From Panonychus citri (taxonomy: Eukaryota; Arthropoda; Arachnida; Trombidiformes; Tetranychidae): a DNA stretch of 64,000 nucleotides. Both the position numbers and the translations under genes were made by a program. The notes beneath the pieces are model-generated. The model ran no database searches and was not told where the DNA came from. It worked only from the letters and a program-made list of their open reading frames with translations. This document shows, one piece after another, positions 47,401 to 62,467 of this stretch. The first letter of the stretch is position 1; each line of letters begins with the position of its first letter. Where the stretch lies: NCBI RefSeq assembly GCF_014898815.1, contig NW_026515406.1, positions 1,674,001 to 1,738,000 on the forward strand. Reading direction: 5' to 3'.

Positions 47401-49202
47401 TGAGATGATGAGGGATAAAAAAAATGAGACACAATCTTTTGTATCCAATTTCATTAGCACAATCAAGTTAATCGTGTGATGATAAGTTCACCAGCAAAAG
47501 GGAAATCGATCAACTGGACAGAGAAAAAAAAAAGACTGGACATACAAAGATGATAATTATCCTCAGCATCCTCATCCTCGTCCTCTTCCTTATCATCTTC
47601 ATCTTCATCATTATCCTTAAGTCCATGATAATAATCATCAACTGAATCCTTTGAAATGAATCACAATAAACACCAACAATTTTCATCTTCATCATTATTG
47701 TTGTAACAATGAGTTAATTGGTTACCATTATTATCATCATCATCAAATTTGATTGTTGCTGATTAAGATAACAATTAAATCGTTCATTTACTTTTATCCC
47801 CATTTTTCTAATCAATTGATTAACTTAATTGTTACACAAATAAATTGCTCACAAAATCATTCATTTGATTGTTTACCTTTTAATAATAAATCATATGTAA
47901 AGGTAAGTAAACAATAACAAGGTAATAAAATAATAACATTGATAAGATTGCAGTTTTTTTTGCTCATTTGAGGTCAAATTGTGTTTAAGGTCAGGTCATG
48001 ATAATGATTAATAAATTTAGTTATTGGTATAAATATCACGAGTAATTAAATTAAATGACATTCATTTTAATGGCCTTAAACACAATACAAACAGAGTAAC
48101 AATCAGCCAACAATCAACAACATAAGGTTCAATCAAAATTAATTGCGATGATAATAAGCTTGATAAATCTTGATTAACCTGATTATCAGCGATGGATAAT
48201 AATAAATCATCATAATTGTAATCATCAAACTGTTAATCAAATTATCATTTCTTGTGTAACAATATAACCAAATGTTAGAAAAATTTTTTTGCTCTCCAAC
48301 AATCAGATTAAAATTATTCATTTCTAATAATTTAATCATCAAAATTAATGGTAATCAGTGAGCAATTTATTTATTATAATGTAAGAATCGGGGGAAAAAA
48401 CTTCATATCAAACAATTAACTTGGAATCAAAATCAATCATCAATCAAATTGTTGGAGAAGAGAAAAAAACTTTTCATGAGAAAATTTTTTTTTACAATTT
48501 ACTCTTGATTTCTTAATTGTCAGAGTGTCTTAATTGTTGGAAAATAATTATGCAAATGATTAGGATGATGATGAGCAATTTAACATTTGAAACCAGAGTT
48601 TAAATTGTCCCAAAGGGTTTACATGACAAGGAAAAAACTAGCAACAGGAAATTAGATGAAAAAAGATCACAAATGATTAGAATGATGAAGATGCTGATGA
48701 TGAGGATGAAGATGAGGAAGATGATGATGAAGAAGATGATGATGATGTACAATCGAAAAAAAATGATCCCAGTTGAAGCGTGTTAAAAACTCATTATTCA
48801 ATGTTAACGCCAATTTGCATCCAGATTAAGTTGCAATTCCCTTAACTCCTCATCAATTCATCTTCCTCTTCCGCCTCCACCCTTTTGATGATATTTCGCC
48901 ATTGTTATCTTTCCATCTCCCTCTACCTCCTCTTTTTCCTCCTCCTCCTCTTTCATTTGAATGTTGTTTCAATTCCAATTCTCTATTTTCATCTCTGAAA
49001 GTTCAGAGGGAGAAAAAAAGTTCTAATCAATAGTAGTTAGTTTTCCGGATTTGGAAGAGAAAAAAAATCTTTGCTTCCATTTGGTTTTCTTTCAGATTAA
49101 GATAATTCATTAGAACCCAAAAATGTGAATTAATTAATTTAATTACTGTTTTGTTTTATCCTCTCTCATCTTATATCAATAGATAATTAACACCACCCAC
49201 TT

Positions 49203-49206
<4 letters not shown>

Positions 49207-49271
<65 letters not shown>
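49207..49271 (+). repeat. (CT)n microsatellite, ~65 bp
   Basis: Perfect CT run ending CTCTCAG|TCTTTC, so its right end reads as a textbook splice acceptor on the plus strand although no exon is known there. Confidence 0.9.
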
Positions 49272-49274
<3 letters not shown>

Positions 49275-52200
49275 CTTTCTTGGTGACGATGATTAATGTC
49301 ATCGAAATTGTTGCTTAGTTTTTTTTTCGAGAATTTTTTTTCTCTTGTACAATAGTTTACATAAGCATCTTATGTACATTATCCTGGATTGTATTATTTT
49401 CCTGTTATTCAGAGTTCTCATGATGATGGTGTGTATAATATCTTGAATAACTGAGTAATAGGCAGAGTGGGAAGAGATAAACAAGATGATGATGATGACG
49501 AGAAGAAGGAAAAAAGAAGTGACTATGAAAACAAAGGCCATTAATCCGATTACTCGGTTCCATGAGTCCAATGAAGAGACAATTTTTTAAACTTATCTTC
49601 CAGCATCCACCATGTCCGCCCCACCCTATCATTTTCTCTCTCTCTCTCAATGGATAAAAAAATTCCCCAAGAAAAAAACTCCAAATTTCCTATCGATCTG
49701 AACACAGAATAGTTTACCAGAAAAGCTACCATTTTGTTACGCCTTTAGACTGAATCTTTATTGTTCCTCCTCCACCTCCATATCTACACCCACCCCACCT
49801 CCATCTTCTTCTCCTCCTCATCCTTCTTCATCTTCAAACTTGATTTTTCTCTCTTCTTCTCCTTCTATTTCTCTTTCTCATCTCATTTTCCATAGAAAAA
49901 AATTCTCCTCAAGAATCATGGTTAAACTTATGGTCTCTTCATCTTCCTCATCCTCTTCGTCCCCTTTGCCTTTCAATTTAATACAAAATCCATTCAGTTT
50001 TTCCCTCTTCCATCACCATCATCATGGAAACTGAACTTTTTTTTATTATCATTCTCATGCTTTCCTATCGCCAGCATTTAATAATAATAACACATAAGAA
50101 GATGACTTCTGATTTATTCACAAATGATAACCTGAACTTGATTCAGTTTCATCTTATGAAAACCGTTATATCATTTTTTTGTTCATGAGATTTCATCTAA
50201 TAATATTTTCCCACTCCCTGAACCTTTATCCATGTATGATAATAATAATATGTTGTGTGTTTATGTCATCACTATTTCATCATCATTTGGAACAGTTTGA
50301 AATCATTTGAATTTATTTCATATTTTCTAGATTCTTCAATTCTGATTGATCCTGATACTTATACACCCTCAGGCTATCAAACTGTTTTTTCCTACTCCTC
50401 ATCCTTTTATCCTTACTCATCATTATCAAACAGTAAAAGCTTCATTTTTCATCTCTCTCTCTCTCTCTCTCTCTCTTCACCATGAATTCATCATTATGAT
50501 ATATCATGAATCTCAATCTATCTCTCTCTCCCGGTGAATCTCATCTTTCTCCTCGTTTTATTGACAGTTAATCTCATTTCTTATGAATAAGTTTCATGAT
50601 AATGATGATGATCAGTAAACAAACATTACATGAATCAAACAGTAATAACATGAGATGAGTAATGAAATAATATATAAAAAAAGGGTTTAGACTCAGGGAA
50701 TTCTGAGTTTCCATGGTAATATCTTTACACCATATCAATTGTGATTGTGTTTCAGTTGATTCATGATTGATTTAGGTTACGATCAATTTTTTGCCAACAT
50801 CATTTATCCCTCACACAATTTGCATTAACTTTCATTGATTGTTACTCATAATCTTCCTTCAGCATCCTCATCATTTTTGCTCCTCATCATCATCTTGAAA
50901 ACTTTAATAATAGTAATTTAATTTAAAATAATGATCATCAGTTTTTTTTCCTTGGCATCTAAAGATGATGACTTTTGACTTGCAGCTTGAAAAGATGAGG
51001 ATGACAATGATGATGATGATGATGATGAAGACAATGATAAATATGGTAAATTGAATTGAATCAATTTGAAAGTGAAAGTTGAACTTTTAAATTGTATCAA
51101 CGAAACGAAATGTAGGAAAGACAAAAGGAAATTGTTCCTTTGGATTGAGAGTAAATGAGAAGATGAAGATGACAAGATGATGGCAAGTTGAGAGAGAGAG
51201 AGAAAAGGTTAAAGAGACCATGAGGATGATAAAGAAGAAGAAGAAAAAAAACGGTAACAAGTATCAAAGAGAAAGAGAGAGAAAAAAAGTCTTATTTCCA
51301 TGGCCTCAGGTAATAAAAGAAATTCGATTCAAGTTGTTATCTTTTGTTCATTTGTTCTCATCACATCTTCTTCATCAACATCTCATCTCATCATTTATCA
51401 TCATCATCATCTCTCACTTTCTATTTCGTTCTTTTCCTAATTCACTTCATCATCAAGATGATCATTTCTCTTCAAGCTTCTGATAAATTGGTTGTTGTTA
51501 CGAATTTTCAAATTCTGAATTGAAACAGGTCCTTAAAAAAGACTCAGATGATAATGATGATCAAAATGATGATCGATATAATAATAATGATGATAATAAT
51601 AAAACTATCATCATCATCTTCCTTAGTTACCTTTCCTGTTTTCATCATCATTATCATCTTTATCTTTCATCTCTTCACTTTCACTTCACTTTCAAGAAAA
51701 ACTTATCAAGATGACCTCCAACTGACCCTATCAGCATGATATTCAATTATTACCTATGTTATCATCATCTTCATCATCCTCATCCTCATCTTTATCTTCA
51801 TCTTTCTTACCTTGATGATATATTTAATTGCTTACCAATTGAATGAAATCAACATCATCATCCCCATTTGAACAACAATCAACATACACTGGGATCAAAT
51901 TGTGTATCCAATTATTTTGTTATCTCTCAATGATTTAATCCTTAACTAGATTAACATTTAATTTAATTGTTGAAAACATTATCATCTTGTGGATGATTAT
52001 TATTAATCATCAATTGTTTACCTTTATCATTACTTATCAAATGTACAAGATTAAGATTTAATCAACTGTCTAGTTTTGTATTTATCTTTTATTTCTGTTG
52101 ATTGTTGATCGTCGCTTCCAACAATTAAATCGGTAATTAAATTATTATCATCAAACAAAAAAAGCCTTTCAATGGGAACCAATGGTTAACTTGACAACAA

Positions 52201-53952
52201 TTAAGAATATAAATAAATTGAAGAAGAAAAAAATTTCCTCTAATCTCATTAATCAACAACAATTTAAATTGATTGAAACAATTAAAATACATGAAAAGGC
52301 AAAGGGAAAGAGGTTAATTGTTCACCATGATGATTAATTATTACTCTGTTATTGATCAATTAACTTTAACCGTTTTTCAAGCAATTGTAATAATTTATCA
52401 ATGAATTTGATTATAAATTTAATTGTCATCAAGTGAATCAAATCAAACAGTGAAATGGAAAAGTTTAATTACAATTACTTCATTTAAATAGCAACAATTA
52501 AATGAATGAATCAAACGTTTAGAAAAAAAAAAGTTTTTTATCTAATTGCAAATCAAATGTAATTTAAAAAACTTTAATTGTCTCATTACCAATCAAGATG
52601 ATGATGACATCTTAATTATTTTCAGACTAATCATCTTGATGATTAAAATTTAAATTGACAATAATAAACTTCAAATCGTTAATTGCACCTAATAAAACAA
52701 AATTAACTAGAGAATCTAAATCACAATCTAAAAAAACTAAATTGCTTGTAATTAACTACGAACTGCCCGCAAGGAGGATGAACAATTTAACGGAAAAAAA
52801 ATCAAAAGTAACAATCAGTAAACAATTAACTCTATAAGTGGGACAATACAACAAGAACAGTAACAATTAAGAACTGGTTCTAATTAATCAAGAAAAGAAG
52901 AGAGGGAAAAAAGGATCCACAGAATCGATGAGATCAGTTAATTGTAACAATTAAAATTCTGATAAACTGATCCACCATATTAATGGACTGGTTGAGAAAT
53001 ATCCTCAAAGTGAATGGTCAGTTGGTCATTTTACTTTATCCCGAATAGTTTCAATCTCTATGTCTCATTGATCCTGCAAATGATGATGATGATTGACCGG
53101 AAGTTTGGACGTTGAAACGTTCAACTTCCGCTTTCGACCAGAAATAAACAGATATCATTGAGATGATAATAATAATGATAATTTATTAATAATAAACACT
53201 GACCATATGGTCAAGCAGTTGACCAATACAAGAGAGAAAAATATTTTCTCTATCTTAATTGTAATCTTGACATAGATAATAAATTGAATTGAGATGATAA
53301 TGATTAAGATGATAAGAGGAAGATAATAAAAGGTCAGTCTCATCAAATAATCATCATCAATGGTCAGTGTATTGGTCATCATTGAGTCAGAATGATTAGA
53401 TGACAATGATAATTGACGAAAATATCGATTTAGAAAAAAAAAATTTTTCTTCTTATTTTCTTTTCCAATTTGACAATTAATATAATCAATTGAAACCTTA
53501 ATTGTTGTTTAACCAATGAATTAAATTAAGTAGTTAAACATATCATCACCATTTAATCATGATCACAATCAGTTAATAATAATAATAACCAATGAAGATG
53601 ATGAAATAGCCTCAAGATATAAAAATCAGATTGTGTTGATTGAGTTGATCATTAGTTAATCATCAACATTGATTGTTGATTTAAATTGAATTGGGAATAA
53701 ACAAAAAACTTTCGAGCCACAAATTAGAAACAAACTTTTTTTTTAATCTAATTGATTTAAGACTAACAAATCAATCATGTTAAGAATAATTAATTGCAAT
53801 TTAGTAAATTAAAGTTTATCATAAGTTGACCCATTAATAGTAATTAAGTTAATCAAAACTTATGGTTGATCAACTCTAATTACAATCAACCTCACAAAAA
53901 AAGTTTACCTGACATCTTACAATTAACTTAATCAATATACACTCACACACAC

Positions 53953-53954
<2 letters not shown>

Positions 53955-53991
<37 letters not shown>
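53955..53991 (+). repeat. (GA)n microsatellite after a CA run
   Basis: Short CA run (CTCACACACACATA) switching to 18 GA units. Confidence 0.9.
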
Positions 53992-53993
<2 letters not shown>

Positions 53994-54608
53994 AATAAGT
54001 GAAATAATTTAACCAAATCATATTACAATCAAATTAACCAACCTACAAGGAAAAACAAACCATCAACAATTAAGGTGGGTAAGAAAAAAACCAAAACCAA
54101 ATTAAAGTTAATTGTAGAGTAAGAAATGAGCTCAGAAAAAAAACTTTTCACCTTCCAATGGTTTCCACTTTAAACAGTGATTAAGGTAAAAAAGGATGAT
54201 TAGTGATTAACCTTTAACCTTCATTGAAAACACAAGAAAGGTAACAATTATGGACTGATAGACCAACAGCAATCAGTAAATTATTAAATCAATTATATGA
54301 ATCCTTTTGGACCTCAACATGTATTACAAGAAACGGAGAGGAATTGAAAAAAACACCTCAGCTTAATAATAGACTTTGGTAAGTGATTTGAACAGAAAAA
54401 AAAATGAGAGAGAGGGTGGGAAATGAAGAGGAAGACAAGATGAAGATAATGATGATAATAATGATGAAGAGGAGGTGGTGTTGGTGGTGAATGTGGAGGA
54501 TAATGGAGAGTGGGTAATATACAGAGAGAGGAAAAAAAAGAAAAACGAAATCGCTCTAAGGTCTATTTTGACATTGAGATTGAAGGATGAAGAGGATAAT
54601 TGGTCTTC

Positions 54609-54609
<1 letters not shown>

Positions 54610-54644
<35 letters not shown>
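54610..54644 (+). repeat. (CT)n microsatellite
   Basis: About 17 CT units followed by TTTCTCTTTATCATCC; no AG follows within the usual acceptor distance. Confidence 0.9.
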
Positions 54645-54651
<7 letters not shown>

Positions 54652-57600
54652 TATCATCCTGAACATCATCATCATTTTTATCTGTGAGAAGATGAAAGAG
54701 AAAGTGTAAATGTAAGAAAGAAGAAGATAAAAAGATGATGAAGAGAAGATGAAATAAGGATGAAAATAAGCAATTTCTTTGATAATAATAAGATATTTCC
54801 TCTTGCTGGTCAATTTGTTTTAACCTTGTGGGCTACATTTTCCTACTCCACCCCCACCCCACCCTAATAGCATCTTCCTGTGTGTCTTCATACAAAAAAA
54901 ATATATCACTCATCAGAGTCTCTCCTGTCATCTTTATCAAAGACTATCCCCTCATTTTATTTATATATTCAATGTCCAGTTAGAAAAAGACAAAGCAAAA
55001 AAAAAGGTTTACAATCAGATGGACAAGATAATCTTGACCATCTTCCTTCAACTATATCAAATTTAACCATCATCATCATCATCATCATCAACTGAAAAGA
55101 TTCAAGGATGAAATTTGATTCGATATTTTTGTTTTTGCTTCTCTCTCAATCTAAATAGTGGTCAAAGTAAAAGTGTCGGACAAAAAAGTTATCACAATGA
55201 TGACCATTGACAAGTTAAACTGTAATCAAATTTATTAGTTATCATAAGTAATCATTAAATAGTCAATTTTGATAATTCTCATCGTCATCATCTTTGATTT
55301 ATTTATTACAGCTTTTTGTTTTTTCACCCAAAAACAAACCATTATTCAGATTAATTCAGTGGAGAGATAAAAGTTCAATTTCATCATGAAAAATAAAAAA
55401 GGTCATTGGTCAGTTGCTGTTGTTTATGGTCAATGTTTTTGATCAACAGTGATTTGTATGCCTTGGATCATAATGATTACCATGTAAATGTAAAAAAAAA
55501 GTTCATAGTCTGAGTTTTAGATTCAAAATTATGATGAAATTTTATATATATAACATAAATTGTAAAATGTAATCATCATCATCAACTAATCATGGTTTTT
55601 AAATTGTGATTGAGTGATTAATATATATTACATTTTTGGTTTGATGATGAAAAAGAAGCAAAAATTTTATTTAAAAATTTTCTCAACTCAATTGGATTAA
55701 GATTTTGCCGTTGTTGTTGTTGTGTGTGGTGGTGATTGTGATTGTGTTGACTCAATTGAATTGACATGAAAACAATCATTCATCATCAAGTAAATTGGTT
55801 TATCCCTTGAGATGATGAGGAGGACAGAGATGATGATAAGAGGAAACTGTCATTGTATCATCATGAATGGTAATATTATTAAGCGTTCAGGGTAATTTTA
55901 AAATGGAAACCATAATGATATTATTATTTAATAATAAGAATCTGCTTTTTTTCAGATATTTTAAGGGTGGGAAGTGATGAGGAAGATGAGGATGCTAAGG
56001 AAAAGTGAAAAAAGTCATTGGGATGAGGAAACTTTTGTCACTATGGCCCAAAAACCACCATCGAAGTGAAAGTGAACTTTTTCCTTCGAAATGAAAGTTA
56101 GATCTTTTTTTTGATGATGATTATAATGATGATGATGGGAGGAGGTGATGGTGATACGAGAGAGAGAGAGAGAGAGGAGGGTGGGTGGAGTAGTAAGCAA
56201 TACAATATGAAATGGTTGACAGAGTTTTAGATTGTAATTGTAGATGTTACAAAACAATATATTCAGTTTCTCAGTTGATCAACTTGATTGCTTACACAAC
56301 ATATCATTGGCTCATCAAATCTTCATCATTATCATCATCTTTTGCTTCCTCATAATGGTGATGCTGAGGATGAGGAAGGGACGAGAAAAATGTATCTGAT
56401 GGACAGGATTTTATGAAAGCCTTTTTCATCCGAAATCATCTTCTTGTTTTTTTTCCTTAAGCAGAGAAGATGATCAGTTATCTTCATCATCTTCAATGAA
56501 AACTATGCTTTCTTCATGAGATAAGGCTTACAAATGCTCAAAGTGATGATGATGAAGATAATGATGACAATGGAAGAGAGAGAGAGAGAGAGAGAGTAAT
56601 AAAAAAGATCTAAGTCATTCTTAGCTTGAGTAACCATTATAATCATTGGGACTTTACCTTATCTAATATTTTGTTTCTGATGATGATTCAGCTTGAATTC
56701 TGTCATCATGATGAGAGAGATGATGATGAGAAATATCTTCATTATCATCATCTTACTCGTGAGATGATGACGATGTGAGTAAAGTAGAGTGATGAAAAGC
56801 TCTTGAGACCTGTCAATGGGAGAGATGATGATGAGCCTTAAAAAAATAGATTCAACTTAAAAGCGCCAAGAAAAGTTCAATAGATGCTCATGTTTCTTCA
56901 TGGAAAATCATTCAATTCTGAAACCAAATTTTTGACATAAATTCATCTTTCATCTTCACCCTTCTTACCATCATCATCATCAGTTGTTTTCCCTTTAACA
57001 ACAAGGCTCTTCACCTTTACTCCTTTTACTTTACCTGTTCAGGAAATAGATCAGGTGAAAAAAAATCAACATGAAGATGATGATCACTTCCCTATTGTCA
57101 TAAACATCATCCTTATCTTTATCCTTACGCCCTTTTATCATCAGGTGATGGAAAGTACATACAAAGGTGATGATAAAAAACAAGATAAGAAACAAGATAG
57201 AAAAGAGAGAGAGAGATGATGATGATGATGATGATGAGAGAAGGATGAAAAAATATGATGAATGGAAAAAAAATTTCCAAAGTTATTGTGTCCATACAAT
57301 CAATGGTCATCGCCGTACAATCATCTTGATACTTTTTTCCGCTTTTATATATATAACATTAAACTCCCTTTCATGATCATCATCCTTATCATCATCTCAC
57401 TTTTCATTGATGAAAGAAGATATAATTTTCACAAAGAAAATGATTCTGATAATAACAGTGAGCGAAATTGTGAATTACCCAAAAGGAGAGAGAAAAAAAA
57501 AGTAAACGATGATGAGAAGGATGAAAAACATTACTAGTTTGTAATAATAACGGTAATCGATAAAATAGAAAAAAAAAGTTCTAAGATGATAATTTTCTGG

Positions 57601-60600
57601 ACAATTGAGGAATCACAAGAAATCAGGTTGTTGACAAGTTTCATTGCCAACTCGATGTTACCATGAACATGTTATCTTATTATTATCCATCTTCCTTATC
57701 ATCATCACCATCAAACTAATCACTATCATCACCATCACCATCACCATCATCATCATCCAAAGGAGGAGTTGTTGTAACTATCACTGTTATTATTACATTC
57801 CTGTGACCATGTGGTCAGTAGTTTCTGAATTAGTTTCCCCGGTGACAAACATTTTCCAACCTTTAATCATCATCATGGTCCATCAATTGACAGTCAACAA
57901 TTAAATATACAATTGACAATTTAAAACTCAATAAGCCGATAAACAATTGTATCGATTTGAGGGGAAACAAATATTAATCAACACAATTGAATCATAAATG
58001 AATCAAATGGTCAGTCTTTAAATAAGAAATGAAATTTCTTGCGATTTTATCATCATCATCATGATGATAATCTTACCTATTGGATGATTAAGGTTATTTC
58101 CTAATTTCGATGATGATGATGAGGAAAGAAAAAAAAAGTTCTAATGGAAAGTTTGATTCGAAAGTAATATTGATTTTAGAACCAAAAGAAAAATAAAGTT
58201 CGAGACAATAATCCAATCGATGATATAAATTGATTAAACAAACTAATATCATCTTCCGGAAACTGTGAACTCCAATCAGCTCATTGGAACCTTGAATTAC
58301 CTTGAAGATAATGATGACAAAAAGAAGGAGGAAGATGAAGAAGCTCATCATCATTATCAACATGAACCGGAAACAGAAACAAAAAGAATAAGAAAAAAAC
58401 AAAGAAGAAAAAAAAATCGATCGATAAAAAGTTCACATTGGTTAATCTAATCTTTAATTCCTGGCGACACATGATCATCATGAAGACAAGGATGATTTTA
58501 ATGATGCTTATCATCCGTTTATCATCTTAATCATCATGATGATGGTGATAAAAATTCAGTTGATTTAGTTTACTTTTCAACTGATTGTTGTTGATTGTTG
58601 GTTACACTTTTCAACCATAAAATATAACATTTTTTTATGGTTGTTTCAACAATTAGAAACGTTAATTAAATCAAACCCACTTTAATTATTATCATTTCCA
58701 GGTAAATATTATCACGGTTTCCCCATGAAAATAATTAATATTGACATTACACTTTTGATTACCTTGGCTAATTGTTTATATATTTAATTTACTTTATTTT
58801 TATTATATATTTTTGTCATGAAATAGTTAATCATTAATTGTAACCAGAAAATAAAATTAAACAAACCATAAGAAATAATCATTCCAATCATAAGTAATTA
58901 AAATCAGGGTCAAATGATAATTCATAATATTATCATGATAATCATCACAATTATCAAATAACAAAGTGGGAGGATAATATTATCATTGATATTAACTTGA
59001 TGATGATTTAAGATTAATTAGCAAACTAATAGATTAAATTTTCGTATATATATTAACAGTTAATCAATACAAATTGTATCAATCAGGGTAACTCAAGTGA
59101 TTGATTATCATTGAAGGTTATTTAGGTTTTGGGTTATTTAATTGTCACAATCAAATGGAAAATTAAGATTCCCAGTTTAATTAAATGTCGATATTTGATC
59201 AAATCTTAATTTACACTCAAAGTCTATGGCATTTCCACCATCACCTCCTCATCCTCATCCTTTAATATCAAGTTGAGTTTCCTTCCTGAAATGGATGATG
59301 ATGATAATCAGGATGATAAAGTTCATTTAACTTTATTGATTAACATTTAAGCCATTTAATGGTATTCAATTGAATGGTAACATATTATACTAACATTCAT
59401 CTCGACCATTTCAAACATAATCATTATGGTAATTATAATTGTAATAATAGCTAATGATAATCAATCTAATTTGGTTAATATGATTATCATGATAAACACA
59501 CTAATCATAACTATTATATTGATCAAATAGATGATGATGATTATGATTGATAAATGTAAAATTAAGCCTTCAATTGTGAAGCCTTAGTATTAGAGGGTAA
59601 ACATGTTATTAGATTGATAATTTTGTGTTTTTTTTTTCATTAATTGACTTTTTCCATATTCACTGATCATTTGTAATCATTGCCATTCAAATTAAATCAT
59701 CTTCAATCATCATCATCAATTGTAATATTATGATACAATACACAGTAGCATCTTCATATAGACCTTTAATCAACATAATCATCTTCATCATCATGATAAT
59801 CATATGTTAACTTTATGATAACAAAAGTTTTGACATAAGAAAAAAAAAGATCAATATTTTGTCATCATTTTCTGATCATCATTATCATTCTGTAATCATA
59901 ATCAGTTGTACTCATCACTCAAAAAGCCTGAATGAAGCCTTAACTGGATGACGGTCAAAATTGATGAAACATCATGAAGATGATGATGAGATGATGATGA
60001 TAAACACAGAAGCAAAAGAAAGAGCATCAAAAATCATCAGGGAGGAACAACTTTTTTCTTGCCAATGTATTGAGCTACTTCAATTTGATTGATTACCTCG
60101 TCGAAGTAGCAAAAGATGAGGATGAGGATGATGATGATGATGATAATGAAGATGAAGATGCTGATGATGAGGAGAAGCCAAAAAGATCTGAAAAAAAAGG
60201 ACAAAATCTACACAGAGAAGGTTAATTATTTATGAACAAAATCTCAGGTAAACAGGTAAACAATTGTTTACTTAATCAACGACAGATTATCAAGAGATAA
60301 TGTTATGTAACGTAAATACAATCAAAACAATTACAGAGAGACACTGAGTGAGTTATTTATTATCAAGCCAACAATTAAGACTAAACCACTTAATCACAAT
60401 CAAACAATCGATGAAGACAATCACATACAACAGAAATAGAGGGGAAATCAATTGACAAAAATTAAGACAAAGATTCAAAATAAACAAAAACTCATTGAAC
60501 TTTTTTTTTCTTCCAATCAATTAATCAATTGGAAATCAAGGTAACAGGTTAATCATCATTGAACTTGAAACTACACCTTTACCTGTATACAAGACCACCT

Positions 60601-60639
60601 AGAGACTTTACTTGTCCTTTGCCTTAAGATTAACACACA

Positions 60640-60690
60640 ACCACACATCATCATCATCATCATCATCATCTTCATCTTCATCCTCATCTC
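60640..60690 (+). repeat. (ATC)n / TCATCT repeat
   Basis: About nine perfect ATC triplets running into TTCATC/CCTCATC hexamers. Confidence 0.85.
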
Positions 60691-62465
60691 ATTATCATCA
60701 AATGATAAAGCATTTTAAAAGTAACCTTGAAGCTCAATGTAACAAATATAATCTCAATCTGAATTCTGACGATTTAACTTAATTACTATTACATGACAAA
60801 CCTATTTTTATCAACCATGAAACAATTCAGGATAAAAAATGATTTTATTTTTTCAACTGAACAATTTTGATTAAGATAATTGATTATGAAAATGATCAAC
60901 AATCAACTGATTGATTAACATGTCAATTATGAATAGATATTTTTCTTCCCCTGCAGTTATTACATGATGATAATATTTGCTAATCATTAAGAAACATTGG
61001 AAATGATTAACTAAATTGCCAGGGAAGAAAAATATAAATTATCACCAAGAATCAGTGAGGAAAAGATGAATCAATAATCATCATCAGAAGCAGTTAGCAA
61101 ATTAATGATTAATCATTAATTGTAAATCATTTAACAACAAAGATCAATAATTATTAGGAAAAACTTGAAGAAAATTTTTCACAATTACCAATCAACTGTG
61201 ATCACCATTTTGATGATTGAAAATTAATTACAATTTCATTAATGAATGAGAAACTTTTCTTCCTAAAAAATTCATATTATCCTTGATTCTTATTAATTTT
61301 ATTGATTTACCATTACAATTAATCATAACGATTAACATTTAATCCTCAAGGTTTTTCTTTGGTGGTTTTTGTTTATTACCTCTGTTGTTTTTTCAGCTTA
61401 AGATTTTGTTTTTCCTGGTTTAAGGATCTCAGGTAAAACCATATGATATATTTCAGGTAAGGAAATGAGAGAGAGAGAGAGTGGACCTGAGTGAGAGGAT
61501 GAAAAGATGAAGATAAAAGATATAAGATGATTAAGATGCCCTGGGTGGTTTGATAATCGAGCCATTGGTAACATTAAGGTAACTCCTATTGTAGAGTACA
61601 TAAAATTGTGACCAGTAAACACATTTCACACTGAGTAAACTTCATCATCGTCTTCCTATCATCATTATCATTCCTTCATCATCATCATCATCATCTAATG
61701 ATACTTTAAGACTCATAGATGAAGATGTTCAAAGTAAATCTTAATCTCTCTCTGAGCATCATCTCTGTTTGTTTTAGGTTTCAAAAGTCTTAAGAATGAA
61801 AAATGAGCCCTGATTTCAATCACAGTCTCACATTTAACTATTACAATTACAATTAACTTCAGTGTGTTAACTAAATTCATGGGTAAAAACATAAATATAA
61901 TTGGCACACAAACCATTAATTGTAATTGTTGACATTATATTATTTCATGGATAACATGGATTTACCAGAATTTTTTGTTTCCCAAACCGACATTGGTTCA
62001 AAGAGTAACCCAAATACAAAAAAAAATAGATTACAATAAATTGTAATTACTATTATCATGATTATAATGATGATATTTTTTGTTTCTAGTCTAGGATAAT
62101 AACGGTAATGATAAGGACTATTAAATGTATATAAAAATATAATTTCATCTCTCATTTTGATATAATAACACTAATATAATTAACCAAGTAACTGTATTAG
62201 TTTTGATAACTTATTATTAAATATTATAATATCGTAATCATGATTAAAATTACACTTGGTTTAACTTTTACCTTAAAGTTTTACCTGAAAATGAAACATA
62301 CACTTTGTTGTATTACTTTTCTTGGATGATTTAACATTGAATATTATTTATATATCATCATAATAATAATCATCATCATCTTAATTAACTCATTATGAGT
62401 TGATTTCCATAGGATTTTTTTATCCTTCTCTCTCGTTATAACAAAAATGAGCTGTAATTTACCTG

Positions 62466-62467
<2 letters not shown>

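Larger units (their letters stand above)
44401..57600. other. Non-coding zone dominated by GAT/TCATC and GA/CT simple sequence
   Basis: About 13 kb where ATGATGATGA, TCATCATC and GAGAGA/CTCTCT motifs recur every few hundred bases, interspersed with TTTTTTC/GAAAAAA. Some forty small ORFs here are repetitive (Asp/Glu, Ser, His, Ile or Arg-Glu tracts depending on frame) and differ by frame of the same repeat, so I call none. An 83-codon minus-strand ORF at 53155-53406 encodes hydrophobic sequence and is the least repetitive, but has no support. Confidence 0.55.

Noticed and set aside
53155..53406. 83-codon hydrophobic minus-strand ORF
   Set aside because: Mostly ATT/ATC codons from AT-rich sequence with overlapping GGTCA repeats; no promoter, splice or homology support.
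57644..57904. 86-codon Ile/Thr-rich ORF
   Set aside because: Product of ATC/ACC repeats with no conserved-looking segment.
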